A stretch of 7,459 nucleotides of DNA from Chloroflexota bacterium (lineage in GTDB: Bacteria; Chloroflexota; Limnocylindria; Limnocylindrales; CSP1-4). The first letter of the stretch is position 1; the number at the start of each line of letters is the position of its first letter. The stretch lies in contig JACDBP010000103.1 in NCBI GenBank assembly GCA_013694835.1, forward strand, positions 1 through 7,459, given 5' to 3'. Of the stretch, positions 1-4,920 are shown in pieces. The notes below the pieces were generated by a model. It saw only the letters and a list, made by a program, of their open reading frames with translations. It was not told the origin of the DNA and did not search any database. The position numbers and the translations under genes were made by a program.

Positions 1-164
1 GTCCACGTGCGTCTTTACGACCATGCCGGCACTGGCCACGCCAGAAGATAGGCGCACCTCGAGCGCCTTCGAATAGCTCGGAGAGCCGTGTAGGCACGGT
101 CAGGTCCCGAATTTCGGAGCGAACCAGTCGCGCCGCCGCGGCTGCCGCTGCCCTGGTGATGTTG
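1..164. other. Stretch without a supported gene, below the toxin gene
   Basis: No recognisable product was found on either strand. One minus-strand frame stays open from a possible GTG at 200-202, inside the end of the PIN toxin gene, to the window edge. It would encode a partial protein of about 67 residues, with an alanine run and then a more ordinary mixed sequence. It has no clear ribosome binding site and matches no family I know. The complementary plus-strand frame is also open, as is common in high-G+C DNA, so openness alone is weak evidence. I saw no tRNA, strong terminator or repeat here. Confidence 0.4.
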
Positions 165-599
165 TCAGGACTGATCCAGACCGACGACTGGGAACCCCTC
201 ACGGGCCGCCGCGAGGGCTAGTCGATCATCGAGGGTGACGAGCGGTAGGGTCGCGGGATGATCTTCCGCGGTTGCGAGCGCCGCCCCGAGCTGGAGGGCG
301 TCCGCCGCCCGAAGGGGGTGAACGCGGAGCAGCCGCACCGCGGTCTGGCGGATACCGAGGATGGGCTGAACCTCCCTCCACGCACCCGCCAAAGCGTCGA
401 GGCGCCGGAGCGCCGCCGCCATCGATGCTCCGGTCAAACTGCCTTCTCGTTCGAGGCGTGTCAGGCCGGAGATGCATTCGACCTCAGTCGCCCACCACAC
501 AGCGATCTCTGGGTCGCGCTCGTATGCGGTCATCATCATCGCGCTCGACGCCTCGGTGACGAGCAACGGGACGAGCGCGGAGCTGTCCCAGAACCTCAC
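165..599 (-). CDS. vapC: PIN-domain toxin, VapC-like ribonuclease
   Basis: Predicted 144-residue toxin of a type II toxin-antitoxin pair. PIN-domain toxins are Mg-dependent ribonucleases that cut tRNA, rRNA or other RNA and stop growth when the antitoxin is lost. The acidic pattern of the family is visible: Asp5 in FWDSSALV at the N-terminus, Glu39/Glu41 in the TEVEC stretch, Asp100 in RAADALQL, and Asp124/Asp125 in TLDDRL near the end. Length is normal for VapC. The GTG start at 599 is chosen because it overlaps the antitoxin stop (GTGA, 4 bases) and places the first PIN strand at residues 2-5. The frame stays open upstream, but that part is Arg/Pro-rich and antisense-like in character. The RNA target cannot be read from sequence. 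Confidence 0.85.
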   Translation of the reverse strand: MRFWDSSALVPLLVTEASSAMMMTAYERDPEIAVWWATEVECISGLTRLEREGSLTGASMAAALRRLDALAGAWREVQPILGIRQTAVRLLRVHPLRAADALQLGAALATAEDHPATLPLVTLDDRLALAAAREGFPVVGLDQS

Positions 600-889
600 C
601 GCCCCGATCGCCGTTCCTGAAGGACGGCATCGACAGCGCTGGCGCCCGCGGCCAGTCGCGGCGCTGGCTGACGGAGCAGGTCGAGCGGTGACGGTGCTGT
701 CCCCACGCGGACGATCCCGGCCCGCTCCAGCCGCTGAAGCCGGCCGGTCGAGTCGGCATGGGCCGCGACGGGTTCGAGGCGGGCGACGGGGACTCCGCGC
801 TCCAAGATCAGGATGCTTTCTCCCGCCTGGACCCGATCGATGAGTGCGCTCAGCCCGTTCTTGGCCTGAGTGATGGTTGTGGTCTTCAT
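596..889 (-). CDS. Phd/YefM-family antitoxin
   Basis: Predicted 97-residue antitoxin paired with the downstream PIN toxin. Residues 1-42 carry the Phd/YefM DNA-binding fold signature: a start MKTTTITQAK, then NGLSALIDRVQAGE, then ILERGVPVARLEPV. The rest (about 45-97) is Leu/Arg/Ala-rich and is the likely toxin-binding part. In this family the N-terminal half dimerises on operator DNA and represses its own operon, while the C-terminal half wraps the toxin. The stop shares the GTGA overlap with the toxin start, so the two are translationally coupled. No good Shine-Dalgarno sequence precedes the ATG. A candidate promoter and a direct repeat lie just upstream. Pairing of a Phd-type antitoxin with a PIN toxin is common. 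Confidence 0.87.
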   Translation of the reverse strand: MKTTTITQAKNGLSALIDRVQAGESILILERGVPVARLEPVAAHADSTGRLQRLERAGIVRVGTAPSPLDLLRQPAPRLAAGASAVDAVLQERRSGR

Positions 890-897
890 GAGGCCAA

Positions 898-929
898 TCT
901 AGCCATCTTGGTCTGTCCTGTCTAGCCAT
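898..929. repeat. 9-bp direct repeat upstream of antitoxin, possible operator
   Basis: The nonamer TCTAGCCAT occurs at 898-906 and again at 921-929, with starts 23 bases apart, about two helical turns. On the coding strand it reads ATGGCTAGA, with a short GACAGGACAG tandem between the copies. It lies between a candidate promoter and the antitoxin start, where Phd/YefM antitoxins normally bind their own operators. The repeat is directly visible; the operator role is inferred. Phd-type sites are more often palindromic, so this is tentative. Confidence 0.4.
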
Positions 930-958
930 GATCGCAACGCCCAACTGTGACGAGTCAA
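928..958 (-). promoter_or_regulatory. Candidate promoter of the toxin-antitoxin operon
   Basis: Reading the minus strand, TTGACT (953-958) matches the -35 consensus at five of six bases. GATCAT (928-933) matches the -10 at four of six, after a 19-base spacer. The spacer is longer than the usual 17, so strength is uncertain. The upstream direct-repeat copy (921-929) adjoins the -10, so a bound repressor there could block RNA polymerase. This is a pattern match only. Confidence 0.3.
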
Positions 959-991
959 AAGGGGAGATAGAACGGCGATGCGGCGCGTGGG

Positions 992-1216
992 CTACGCAGT
1001 CGGCGTCGGGGAGGCGCTCGGCGACGGCGATGCGCTCAACGATGGGCTGACCGACACCGTCGGAGCCGGTGACGCCTCCACTCCACCCCGCGGCGGCCGC
1101 AGCAGCACCACGGCGCCGGCGGCCAGGAGCGTCATCGCCATGATCGTCAGCGCCGGCCGATAGTTCGGGCGCCGACGCCGCGGTCCCGGCGCAGGCAGGC
1201 TACGGCGAGAGGTCAC
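992..1216 (-). CDS. Small single-span membrane protein with Ser/Pro-rich tail
   Basis: Predicted 74-residue protein of unknown function. Residues 1-20 are strongly basic (SRRS, PRRRR). Residues 22-39 form one hydrophobic span rich in Ala, Leu and Met. Residues 48-74 are a low-complexity Ser/Pro/Ala/Thr tail. The charge pattern predicts the N-terminus in the cytoplasm and the tail outside, either as a signal anchor or as a secreted short peptide. There is no lipobox cysteine. It starts with GTG only 11 bases after the mec stop, so it is probably the last gene of the cysteine unit. The frame is supported by this spacing and by the clean topology; the tail's composition makes homology hard to judge. 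Confidence 0.5.
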   Translation of the reverse strand: MTSRRSLPAPGPRRRRPNYRPALTIMAMTLLAAGAVVLLRPPRGGVEASPAPTVSVSPSLSASPSPSASPTPTA

Positions 1217-1227
1217 GTCACCACGGC

Positions 1228-1788
1228 TCAGCCCACGCTGAGGGCGACTTCGCGGACCGTGCCGTTGCGGATCGACCAGGCACGGACGACCGGCACCTCG
1301 CCGGCCAGCGAGCAGATGAGGTAGAGCGCATCCGGGTACTGGGCCAGGCCCACGTCCGTGGCGGAAGGCTCGGCGGTGGAGCCCACGTGGGAGTGGAAGA
1401 TGCCCCAGACCGCCTCCTCGGCGTCGTCGATGGCCAGGGTCACCCGCAGCTGCTCCTCCGGGTCGATGAGGTAGCGGTACGGCGATTCGGCGGCATTGCG
1501 GAGCGCATGGAAAGCCGTCGCCTTGCCACCATCACGCGCCGGCCGATCTCCCGCGACGATGCCGCAGGCCTCGTTCGGGAATCCAGCGCGCGCCGCATCG
1601 ATCAGCGACTGGAGCAGGGCCGGCGAGATCTGGACCTTGCTGACCGGCACGACATCGGCCGCCTCGCCCTCGTCGGCCGCAGCCGCCGTGCGCTGGGCAA
1701 GCCCGGCCTCAGCCGCCGCTGCCCACTCCTGCTGTGGTGGGACCGCAGGCTCAGCGTCGTCCGGCACTGGCGCGCTGGCACCGTCCAT
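1228..1788 (-). CDS. mec: JAMM/M67 metallopeptidase, Mec-like CysO-cysteine peptidase
   Basis: Predicted 186-residue zinc peptidase of the JAB1/MPN (M67) family. All JAMM ligands are visible: Glu73 in NEACGIVAG, His132 and His134 in FHSH, Ser142 and Asp145 in PSATD, giving the canonical HxH-x7-S-x2-D. In M. tuberculosis, Mec hydrolyses the CysO-cysteine adduct to free cysteine and regenerate CysO. Position directly after cysM (28 bases) and near cysO argues for the same role. The ATG at 1788 is chosen because it follows the cysM stop; the frame is open further upstream but would overlap cysM. The core from about residue 48 aligns with the family. Residues 1-47 are an Ala/Glu/Pro-rich, probably disordered extension; the mycobacterial enzyme is about 146 residues. 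The start could therefore be later. Confidence 0.85.
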   Translation of the reverse strand: MDGASAPVPDDAEPAVPPQQEWAAAAEAGLAQRTAAAADEGEAADVVPVSKVQISPALLQSLIDAARAGFPNEACGIVAGDRPARDGGKATAFHALRNAAESPYRYLIDPEEQLRVTLAIDDAEEAVWGIFHSHVGSTAEPSATDVGLAQYPDALYLICSLAGEVPVVRAWSIRNGTVREVALSVG

Positions 1789-1802
1789 CACCACGAGTGG
1801 AT

Positions 1803-1814
1803 GCACCGCGGTGC
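1803..1814. repeat. Perfect 12-bp palindrome between cysM and mec
   Basis: GCACCGCGGTGC is its own reverse complement and sits in the 28-base gap after the cysM stop. As RNA it could form only a four-pair stem with a CGCG loop. It is not followed by a U-tract, so it is not a convincing terminator. It may be chance in high-G+C sequence, a protein site, or a small mRNA-processing element. Confidence 0.25.
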
Positions 1815-1816
1815 GC

Positions 1817-2899
1817 TCACCACAGGTTGAGCGACTCCAGCTCGTCGTCATGCGGATCGAGCGAGCGGTTCCAGATGTCCTCCGAGAGGTACTTCCAGCC
1901 GCCATCGGCGAGCAGGATCACGATCGTGCCCTCGCGCATCTCCGCGGCGACACGCTGCGCCGCCACGATCGTGCCGCCCGATGACACGCCGGCAAAGATC
2001 CCCTCGCGCTCGGTCAGCTCGCGCAGGGCACCGATCGACTCCGCGTTGGAGACGAGGAACTTCCCGTCGAGCACGGCCGGATCGAAGATCTCCGGGATGA
2101 AGCCCTCATCGAGCGAGCGGAGCCCCTGGACGTTCTCGCCGGGCATCGGCTCGGCGGCGTAGATGCGGACCGCCGGGTTGTGCTCGCGCAGCCGCGGTCC
2201 CACGCCCATCAGCGTGCCACCCGTGCCGAGACCGGCCACGAAGACATCGACCTCCGGGCAGTCGGCGATGATCTCCTCGGCTGTCGTCTCGTAGTGCGCC
2301 CGCGGGTTCGCCGGGTTGCCGTACTGGTACGGCATCACGAAACGCTCATCCTTCTCGACCAGGTACTTGGCCATCTCCACCGCCCCGTTCGAGCCGCGCG
2401 CCCCGGGGGAATCGATGATCTCCGCCCCGAACAGTCCCAGCAGCTGCCGCCGCTCCTGGGTCACGTTGTCGGGCATCACCACGGCTACGCGGTAGCCCTT
2501 CCGCCGCGCGATCATCGCCAGCGCGATGCCGGTGTTGCCGCTGGTCGGCTCGATGATGATCGAGTCGGCGCGCAGCCGACCGGACCGCTCCAGGTCCTCG
2601 ATCAACGCGCGGGCGACGCGGTCCTTGACCGAGCCCGTCGGGTTGAGGAACTCGAGCTTGGCGAACATGCGGACCTGCGGCTTGGGCGACATCCGCGGGA
2701 TCTCCACGAGCGGCGTGTGCCCGATGGCATCGACGATCGATGCATACCGGCCACCGTGCGCCGGCAGGTCCGCGTGAACGTGTGCCGCGGAGCGCTCGCC
2801 GACGAACCTGTCCCTCCGCAGCGCGCCTTCGGCGGCTGCTGCGCGCGAATAGCGCCGATCCCGGCGGTCCGCCCGGCTCGACGCGTCGCTTGCGGTCAT
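1817..2899 (-). CDS. cysM: CysM-type cysteine synthase (O-phosphoserine, CysO-dependent)
   Basis: Predicted 360-residue fold-type II PLP enzyme. The PLP lysine is Lys92 in NPTGSVKDR, the substrate loop is PTSGNTG (118-124), and the PLP-phosphate loop is GTGGT (225-229). It resembles M. tuberculosis CysM more than ordinary CysK: shared features include the ERRQLL helix, YQYGNPAN, and an Arg (Arg261) in LRSLDEGF matching the Arg linked to O-phosphoserine use. A C-terminal tail ending in Trp corresponds to the tail that closes over the active site. Inferred reaction: O-phosphoserine plus CysO thiocarboxylate gives CysO-cysteine. The ATG overlaps the cysO stop (ATGA). Residues 1-50 are an Arg/Ala-rich extension absent from the mycobacterial protein; I found no in-frame ATG, GTG or TTG closer to the core at RYASIV. 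Sulfide as alternative donor is possible. Confidence 0.9.
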   Translation of the reverse strand: MTASDASSRADRRDRRYSRAAAAEGALRRDRFVGERSAAHVHADLPAHGGRYASIVDAIGHTPLVEIPRMSPKPQVRMFAKLEFLNPTGSVKDRVARALIEDLERSGRLRADSIIIEPTSGNTGIALAMIARRKGYRVAVVMPDNVTQERRQLLGLFGAEIIDSPGARGSNGAVEMAKYLVEKDERFVMPYQYGNPANPRAHYETTAEEIIADCPEVDVFVAGLGTGGTLMGVGPRLREHNPAVRIYAAEPMPGENVQGLRSLDEGFIPEIFDPAVLDGKFLVSNAESIGALRELTEREGIFAGVSSGGTIVAAQRVAAEMREGTIVILLADGGWKYLSEDIWNRSLDPHDDELESLNLW

Positions 2900-3171
2900 C
2901 CCCCGCCGGCCATCGCCGGCAACAGGATCAGCGTGTCGCTGTCGCCGACCGGAGTCTCGAGTTCCTGCAGGTAGCGCACGTCGGATCCGTTCACGAAGAC
3001 GTTGACGAAGCGATTGAGCGTGCCATCCGTGGTCAGCAGCTGATCCCGCAGGGCGGGGTGCGCCGACGTCAATGCCTGGATCACCTCGCCCACCGTCGTG
3101 CCGAGGATCTGCAGCTGCTTCTGGCCGCCGGCCTGCGTGCGCAGAACGGGCGGGATCCGAACGGTCGGCAT
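2896..3171 (-). CDS. cysO: CysO-like sulfur carrier protein (MoaD/ThiS family)
   Basis: Predicted 91-residue beta-grasp sulfur carrier. By memory it aligns along its length with M. tuberculosis CysO: TVRIPPVLR at the start, AGGQK near residue 15, RFVNVFVNG in the middle, and ILLPAMAGG at the end. The E1 enzyme adenylates the terminal glycine of such carriers and it then carries sulfur as a thiocarboxylate. The start ATG overlaps the E1 stop by one base (TGATG), and GGAG seven bases before it is a good ribosome binding site. Upstream in-frame codons are Arg-rich and lie inside the E1 gene, so they are excluded. Odd feature: the chain ends in three glycines (codons GGC GGG GGA, then TGA), one more than the usual two. 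MoaD or ThiS function is possible but the neighbours favour cysteine synthesis. Confidence 0.88.
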   Translation of the reverse strand: MPTVRIPPVLRTQAGGQKQLQILGTTVGEVIQALTSAHPALRDQLLTTDGTLNRFVNVFVNGSDVRYLQELETPVGDSDTLILLPAMAGGG

Positions 3172-4358
3172 CAGCTGACTCCAGCCGTTTGGCCGGACGC
3201 GACCGAAGGACGAGCGAGTGGCCGAGCGGGCGCGTCGGCGCCCATCGCGGCGCCCGAGCCGCATGCCGGGCAGGCCGGATCGCGGCGCAGCGTCAGCTCG
3301 GTGAAGGACGAATCGAGGGCGTCGTAGATGAGCAACCGGCCGATGAGCGGCTCACCCAGGCCAAGCAGCACCTTCAGGGCCTCGGTCGCCTGGAGCAGGC
3401 CCATGGTGCCGGGCACCACGCCGAGCACACCTGCCACGGAGCAACCTGGCGCCAGCTCGGGCGGCGGGGCCGTCGGGTACAGGCAGCGATAGCACGGACC
3501 CTCGAACGGCTGGAACACCGTCAGCTGGCCCTCGAAACGAAAGACGCTGGCATGGACGACCGGGATGCGCGCCCGCACCGCCGCGTCGTTGAGGGTGTAG
3601 CGCGTCTCGAACGTGTCCGTGCCGTCCAGGATCACGTCGTAGCCGGTGATGAGCCGCTCCACGTTGTCGTCGGTGAGCATCTCTTCGTGCGCCACGAATC
3701 GCACGTCCGGGTTGAGCGCGCGGATCGCCTCGGCGGCCGAATCGGTCTTCTTGTGGCCGATCCGCTCGGTCGAATGGACGATCTGGCGCTGGAGGTTCGA
3801 GAGGTCGACCGTGTCGAAGTCGACGACGCCGATGGTGCCCACGCCCGCCGCAGCGAGGTACAGCATCGCCGGCGAGCCGAGTCCTCCCGCGCCGATCAGC
3901 AGCACCTTGGAGCCGAGCAGCTTCGCCTGGCCCTCGATGCCCACCTCGGGGATCAACAGATGCCGGCTGTAGCGCTGCTTCTGCTCGGGGGTCAGCGTGA
4001 ACGGCCGCTGCCACGAGCGGCCCTCCGACTTCCACTGCTGGAAGCCGCCGGCCATCGAAACGACATCGGTATAGCCGAGCTCGGCCAATTGGCGAGCCGC
4101 GAGCGCGGAGCGGACACCACCCGCGCAGTACAGGATCACCGGGGCGTCCCGGTCGGGAACGGCGGCCTCGATGCGGCTCTCCAGGAAGCCGCGCGGCACA
4201 TGGATGGCATCGGGCACGTGGCCCTCGTCCCATTCAGTGGACTCGCGGACGTCGACGAGCGTGACGCCGGTGCCGCCGAGCAGCTCGGCTTCGGTGGGTG
4301 ACACCTCGCGAACGCTCGCGCGGACCTCGCGCATCAGGTCGGAATAGGTCTTGGTCAT
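3171..4358 (-). CDS. moeZ: Rhodanese-E1 fusion: sulfur-carrier adenylyl/sulfurtransferase
   Basis: Predicted 395-residue two-domain protein. Residues about 18-115 are a rhodanese domain (LVDVRES, GHVPDAIHVPRG) with active-site Cys78 in YCAGGVRS. Residues about 121-366 are a ThiF/MoeB-type E1: ATP loop GAGGLGSP (156-163), VDFDTVDLSNLQRQ (179-192), DGTD (245-248), and zinc pairs CYRC (289/292) and CPAC (363/366); Cys306 before AGVLG may be the E1 cysteine. It should adenylate CysO's C-terminus and transfer sulfur from the rhodanese persulfide. M. tuberculosis MoeZ performs this step but has the rhodanese at the C-terminus; here the order is reversed. The ATG at 4358 precedes the first rhodanese-like sequence; GGAG is 14 bases upstream, and an 8-codon reading frame from 4378 ends in ATGA overlap with it. 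It may also serve molybdopterin or thiamine carriers. Confidence 0.9.
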   Translation of the reverse strand: MTKTYSDLMREVRASVREVSPTEAELLGGTGVTLVDVRESTEWDEGHVPDAIHVPRGFLESRIEAAVPDRDAPVILYCAGGVRSALAARQLAELGYTDVVSMAGGFQQWKSEGRSWQRPFTLTPEQKQRYSRHLLIPEVGIEGQAKLLGSKVLLIGAGGLGSPAMLYLAAAGVGTIGVVDFDTVDLSNLQRQIVHSTERIGHKKTDSAAEAIRALNPDVRFVAHEEMLTDDNVERLITGYDVILDGTDTFETRYTLNDAAVRARIPVVHASVFRFEGQLTVFQPFEGPCYRCLYPTAPPPELAPGCSVAGVLGVVPGTMGLLQATEALKVLLGLGEPLIGRLLIYDALDSSFTELTLRRDPACPACGSGAAMGADAPARPLARPSVASGQTAGVS

Positions 4359-4515
4359 CGTGGTGATGAGGACTCCATGGTGGACTGGGGCGGCCCCGCG
4401 GCAGTCGGTGCCAGGCGGGTGGGTCGGTCGAAGTGAGGCGGGCCAGCCTACGCGGCCGGCTGCGGACACCTGCAGCGGCCCGGCGGACTCCACCGCATCA
4501 GCACGTGGATGCGGC
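4359..4515 (-). promoter_or_regulatory. Structured 157-base gap between sufU and moeZ, three hairpins
   Basis: This is the only sizeable gap in the sulfur cluster. In transcription order it holds three stem-loops. The first, at 4493-4514, has a perfect seven-pair stem (CCGCATC/GATGCGG, 8-base loop) just after the sufU stop. The second, at 4454-4480, is a GC-rich stem of nine pairs with one bulged G and an 8-base loop. The third, at 4383-4406, has outer GACTG/CAGTC arms and an inner G/C stem. None is followed by a clear U-tract, so a classic intrinsic terminator is not supported. I found no convincing promoter boxes. It could moderate expression of the cysteine genes relative to the suf genes, by processing or attenuation. 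Confidence 0.45.
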
Positions 4516-4519
4516 TCAT
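4448..4519 (-). CDS. Possible 23-residue leader peptide with Cys-x-Cys
   Basis: A short reading frame starts with an ATG that overlaps the sufU stop (ATGA), the same coupling used elsewhere in this cluster. It ends at TAG inside the hairpin-bearing gap. The peptide is basic and carries two cysteines as RCRC at residues 14-17, shortly before its end. Cysteine-containing leader peptides upstream of sulfur genes are known in actinobacteria and can sense cysteine supply through ribosome stalling. The frame spans the first two hairpins, as an attenuator would need. The evidence is only arrangement and two codons, so it may be chance. The same frame is also open upstream inside sufU. Confidence 0.25.
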   Translation of the reverse strand: MSRIHVLMRWSPPGRCRCPQPAA

Positions 4520-4920
4520 CGAGCGGCCACGTCCGTGCCCGCCTGCCATGCGATGCGGTCCGCCAGCGCGTGGCGCAGCGTATCGAGCGACAGCAACGCA
4601 CACTTCAGCCGCGCAGGGCTGATCTCGATGCCCAGCTCGTCCAGCACGTCCTGCCCGCTGAGGCGAGCGATCTCCTCGAGCGGTTTTCCCTTGATCTGGT
4701 CGGTCAGCATCGATGCCGACGCCTGGCTGATGGCGCAGCCACGGCCGGTGAAGGCCACCTCGTCGACCACGCCGGCATCGCTGATACCGAGCATCAGGGT
4801 GATCCGGTCGCCGCACAGCGGGTTGGCACCCTCGTGCACGGCCGTCGGCGAGGGCAGCGTGCCGAAGTTATGCGGTCGGCGGTAGTGCTCGAGGATCTCG
4901 TCGCGGTAGAGGTCGTCCAT
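4516..4920 (-). CDS. sufU: SufU-type Fe-S scaffold / sulfur-acceptor protein
   Basis: Predicted 134-residue IscU/SufU-fold protein. The metal ligands are Cys36 and Asp38 in NPLCGD, Cys62 in GRGCAISQAS, and Cys107 in RLKCALL. Lys106 before the last cysteine is the SufU pattern; IscU has His there. In Bacillus subtilis, SufU is a zinc protein that accepts persulfide sulfur from SufS and stimulates it. Cys62 and Cys107 are only 45 residues apart, as in IscU (43), whereas B. subtilis SufU has about 62, so the SufU insertion is missing. The start overlaps the sufS stop by one base (TGATG); there is no Shine-Dalgarno sequence, consistent with coupled translation. Whether it acts as zinc relay or as assembly scaffold cannot be decided from sequence. 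Confidence 0.9.
   Translation of the reverse strand: MDDLYRDEILEHYRRPHNFGTLPSPTAVHEGANPLCGDRITLMLGISDAGVVDEVAFTGRGCAISQASASMLTDQIKGKPLEEIARLSGQDVLDELGIEISPARLKCALLSLDTLRHALADRIAWQAGTDVAAR

Noticed and set aside
600..944. N-terminal extension of the PIN toxin frame
   Set aside because: It would overlap the whole antitoxin gene, is Arg/Pro-rich and precedes the first PIN strand. The GTG at 599 coupled to the antitoxin stop is far more likely.
978..1163. Plus-strand 61-codon frame with Gly/Asp/Val repeats
   Set aside because: It is antisense to the small Ser/Pro-tailed membrane protein, and its repetition mirrors those Ser/Pro codons.
3072..4301. Long plus-strand open frame of 409 codons
   Set aside because: It is antisense to the rhodanese-E1 gene, with shadow composition and no recognisable motif.
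4359..4519. SAM-type riboswitch in the gap
   Set aside because: Short GATGAG/CTCATC complementary ends and a GGCACC segment recalled SAM-I, but the conserved core and stem order could not be matched.
4359..4601. Upstream extension of the E1 frame into sufU
   Set aside because: The added 81 residues lack rhodanese or E1 character and overlap sufU. The ATG at 4358 fits the domain start.
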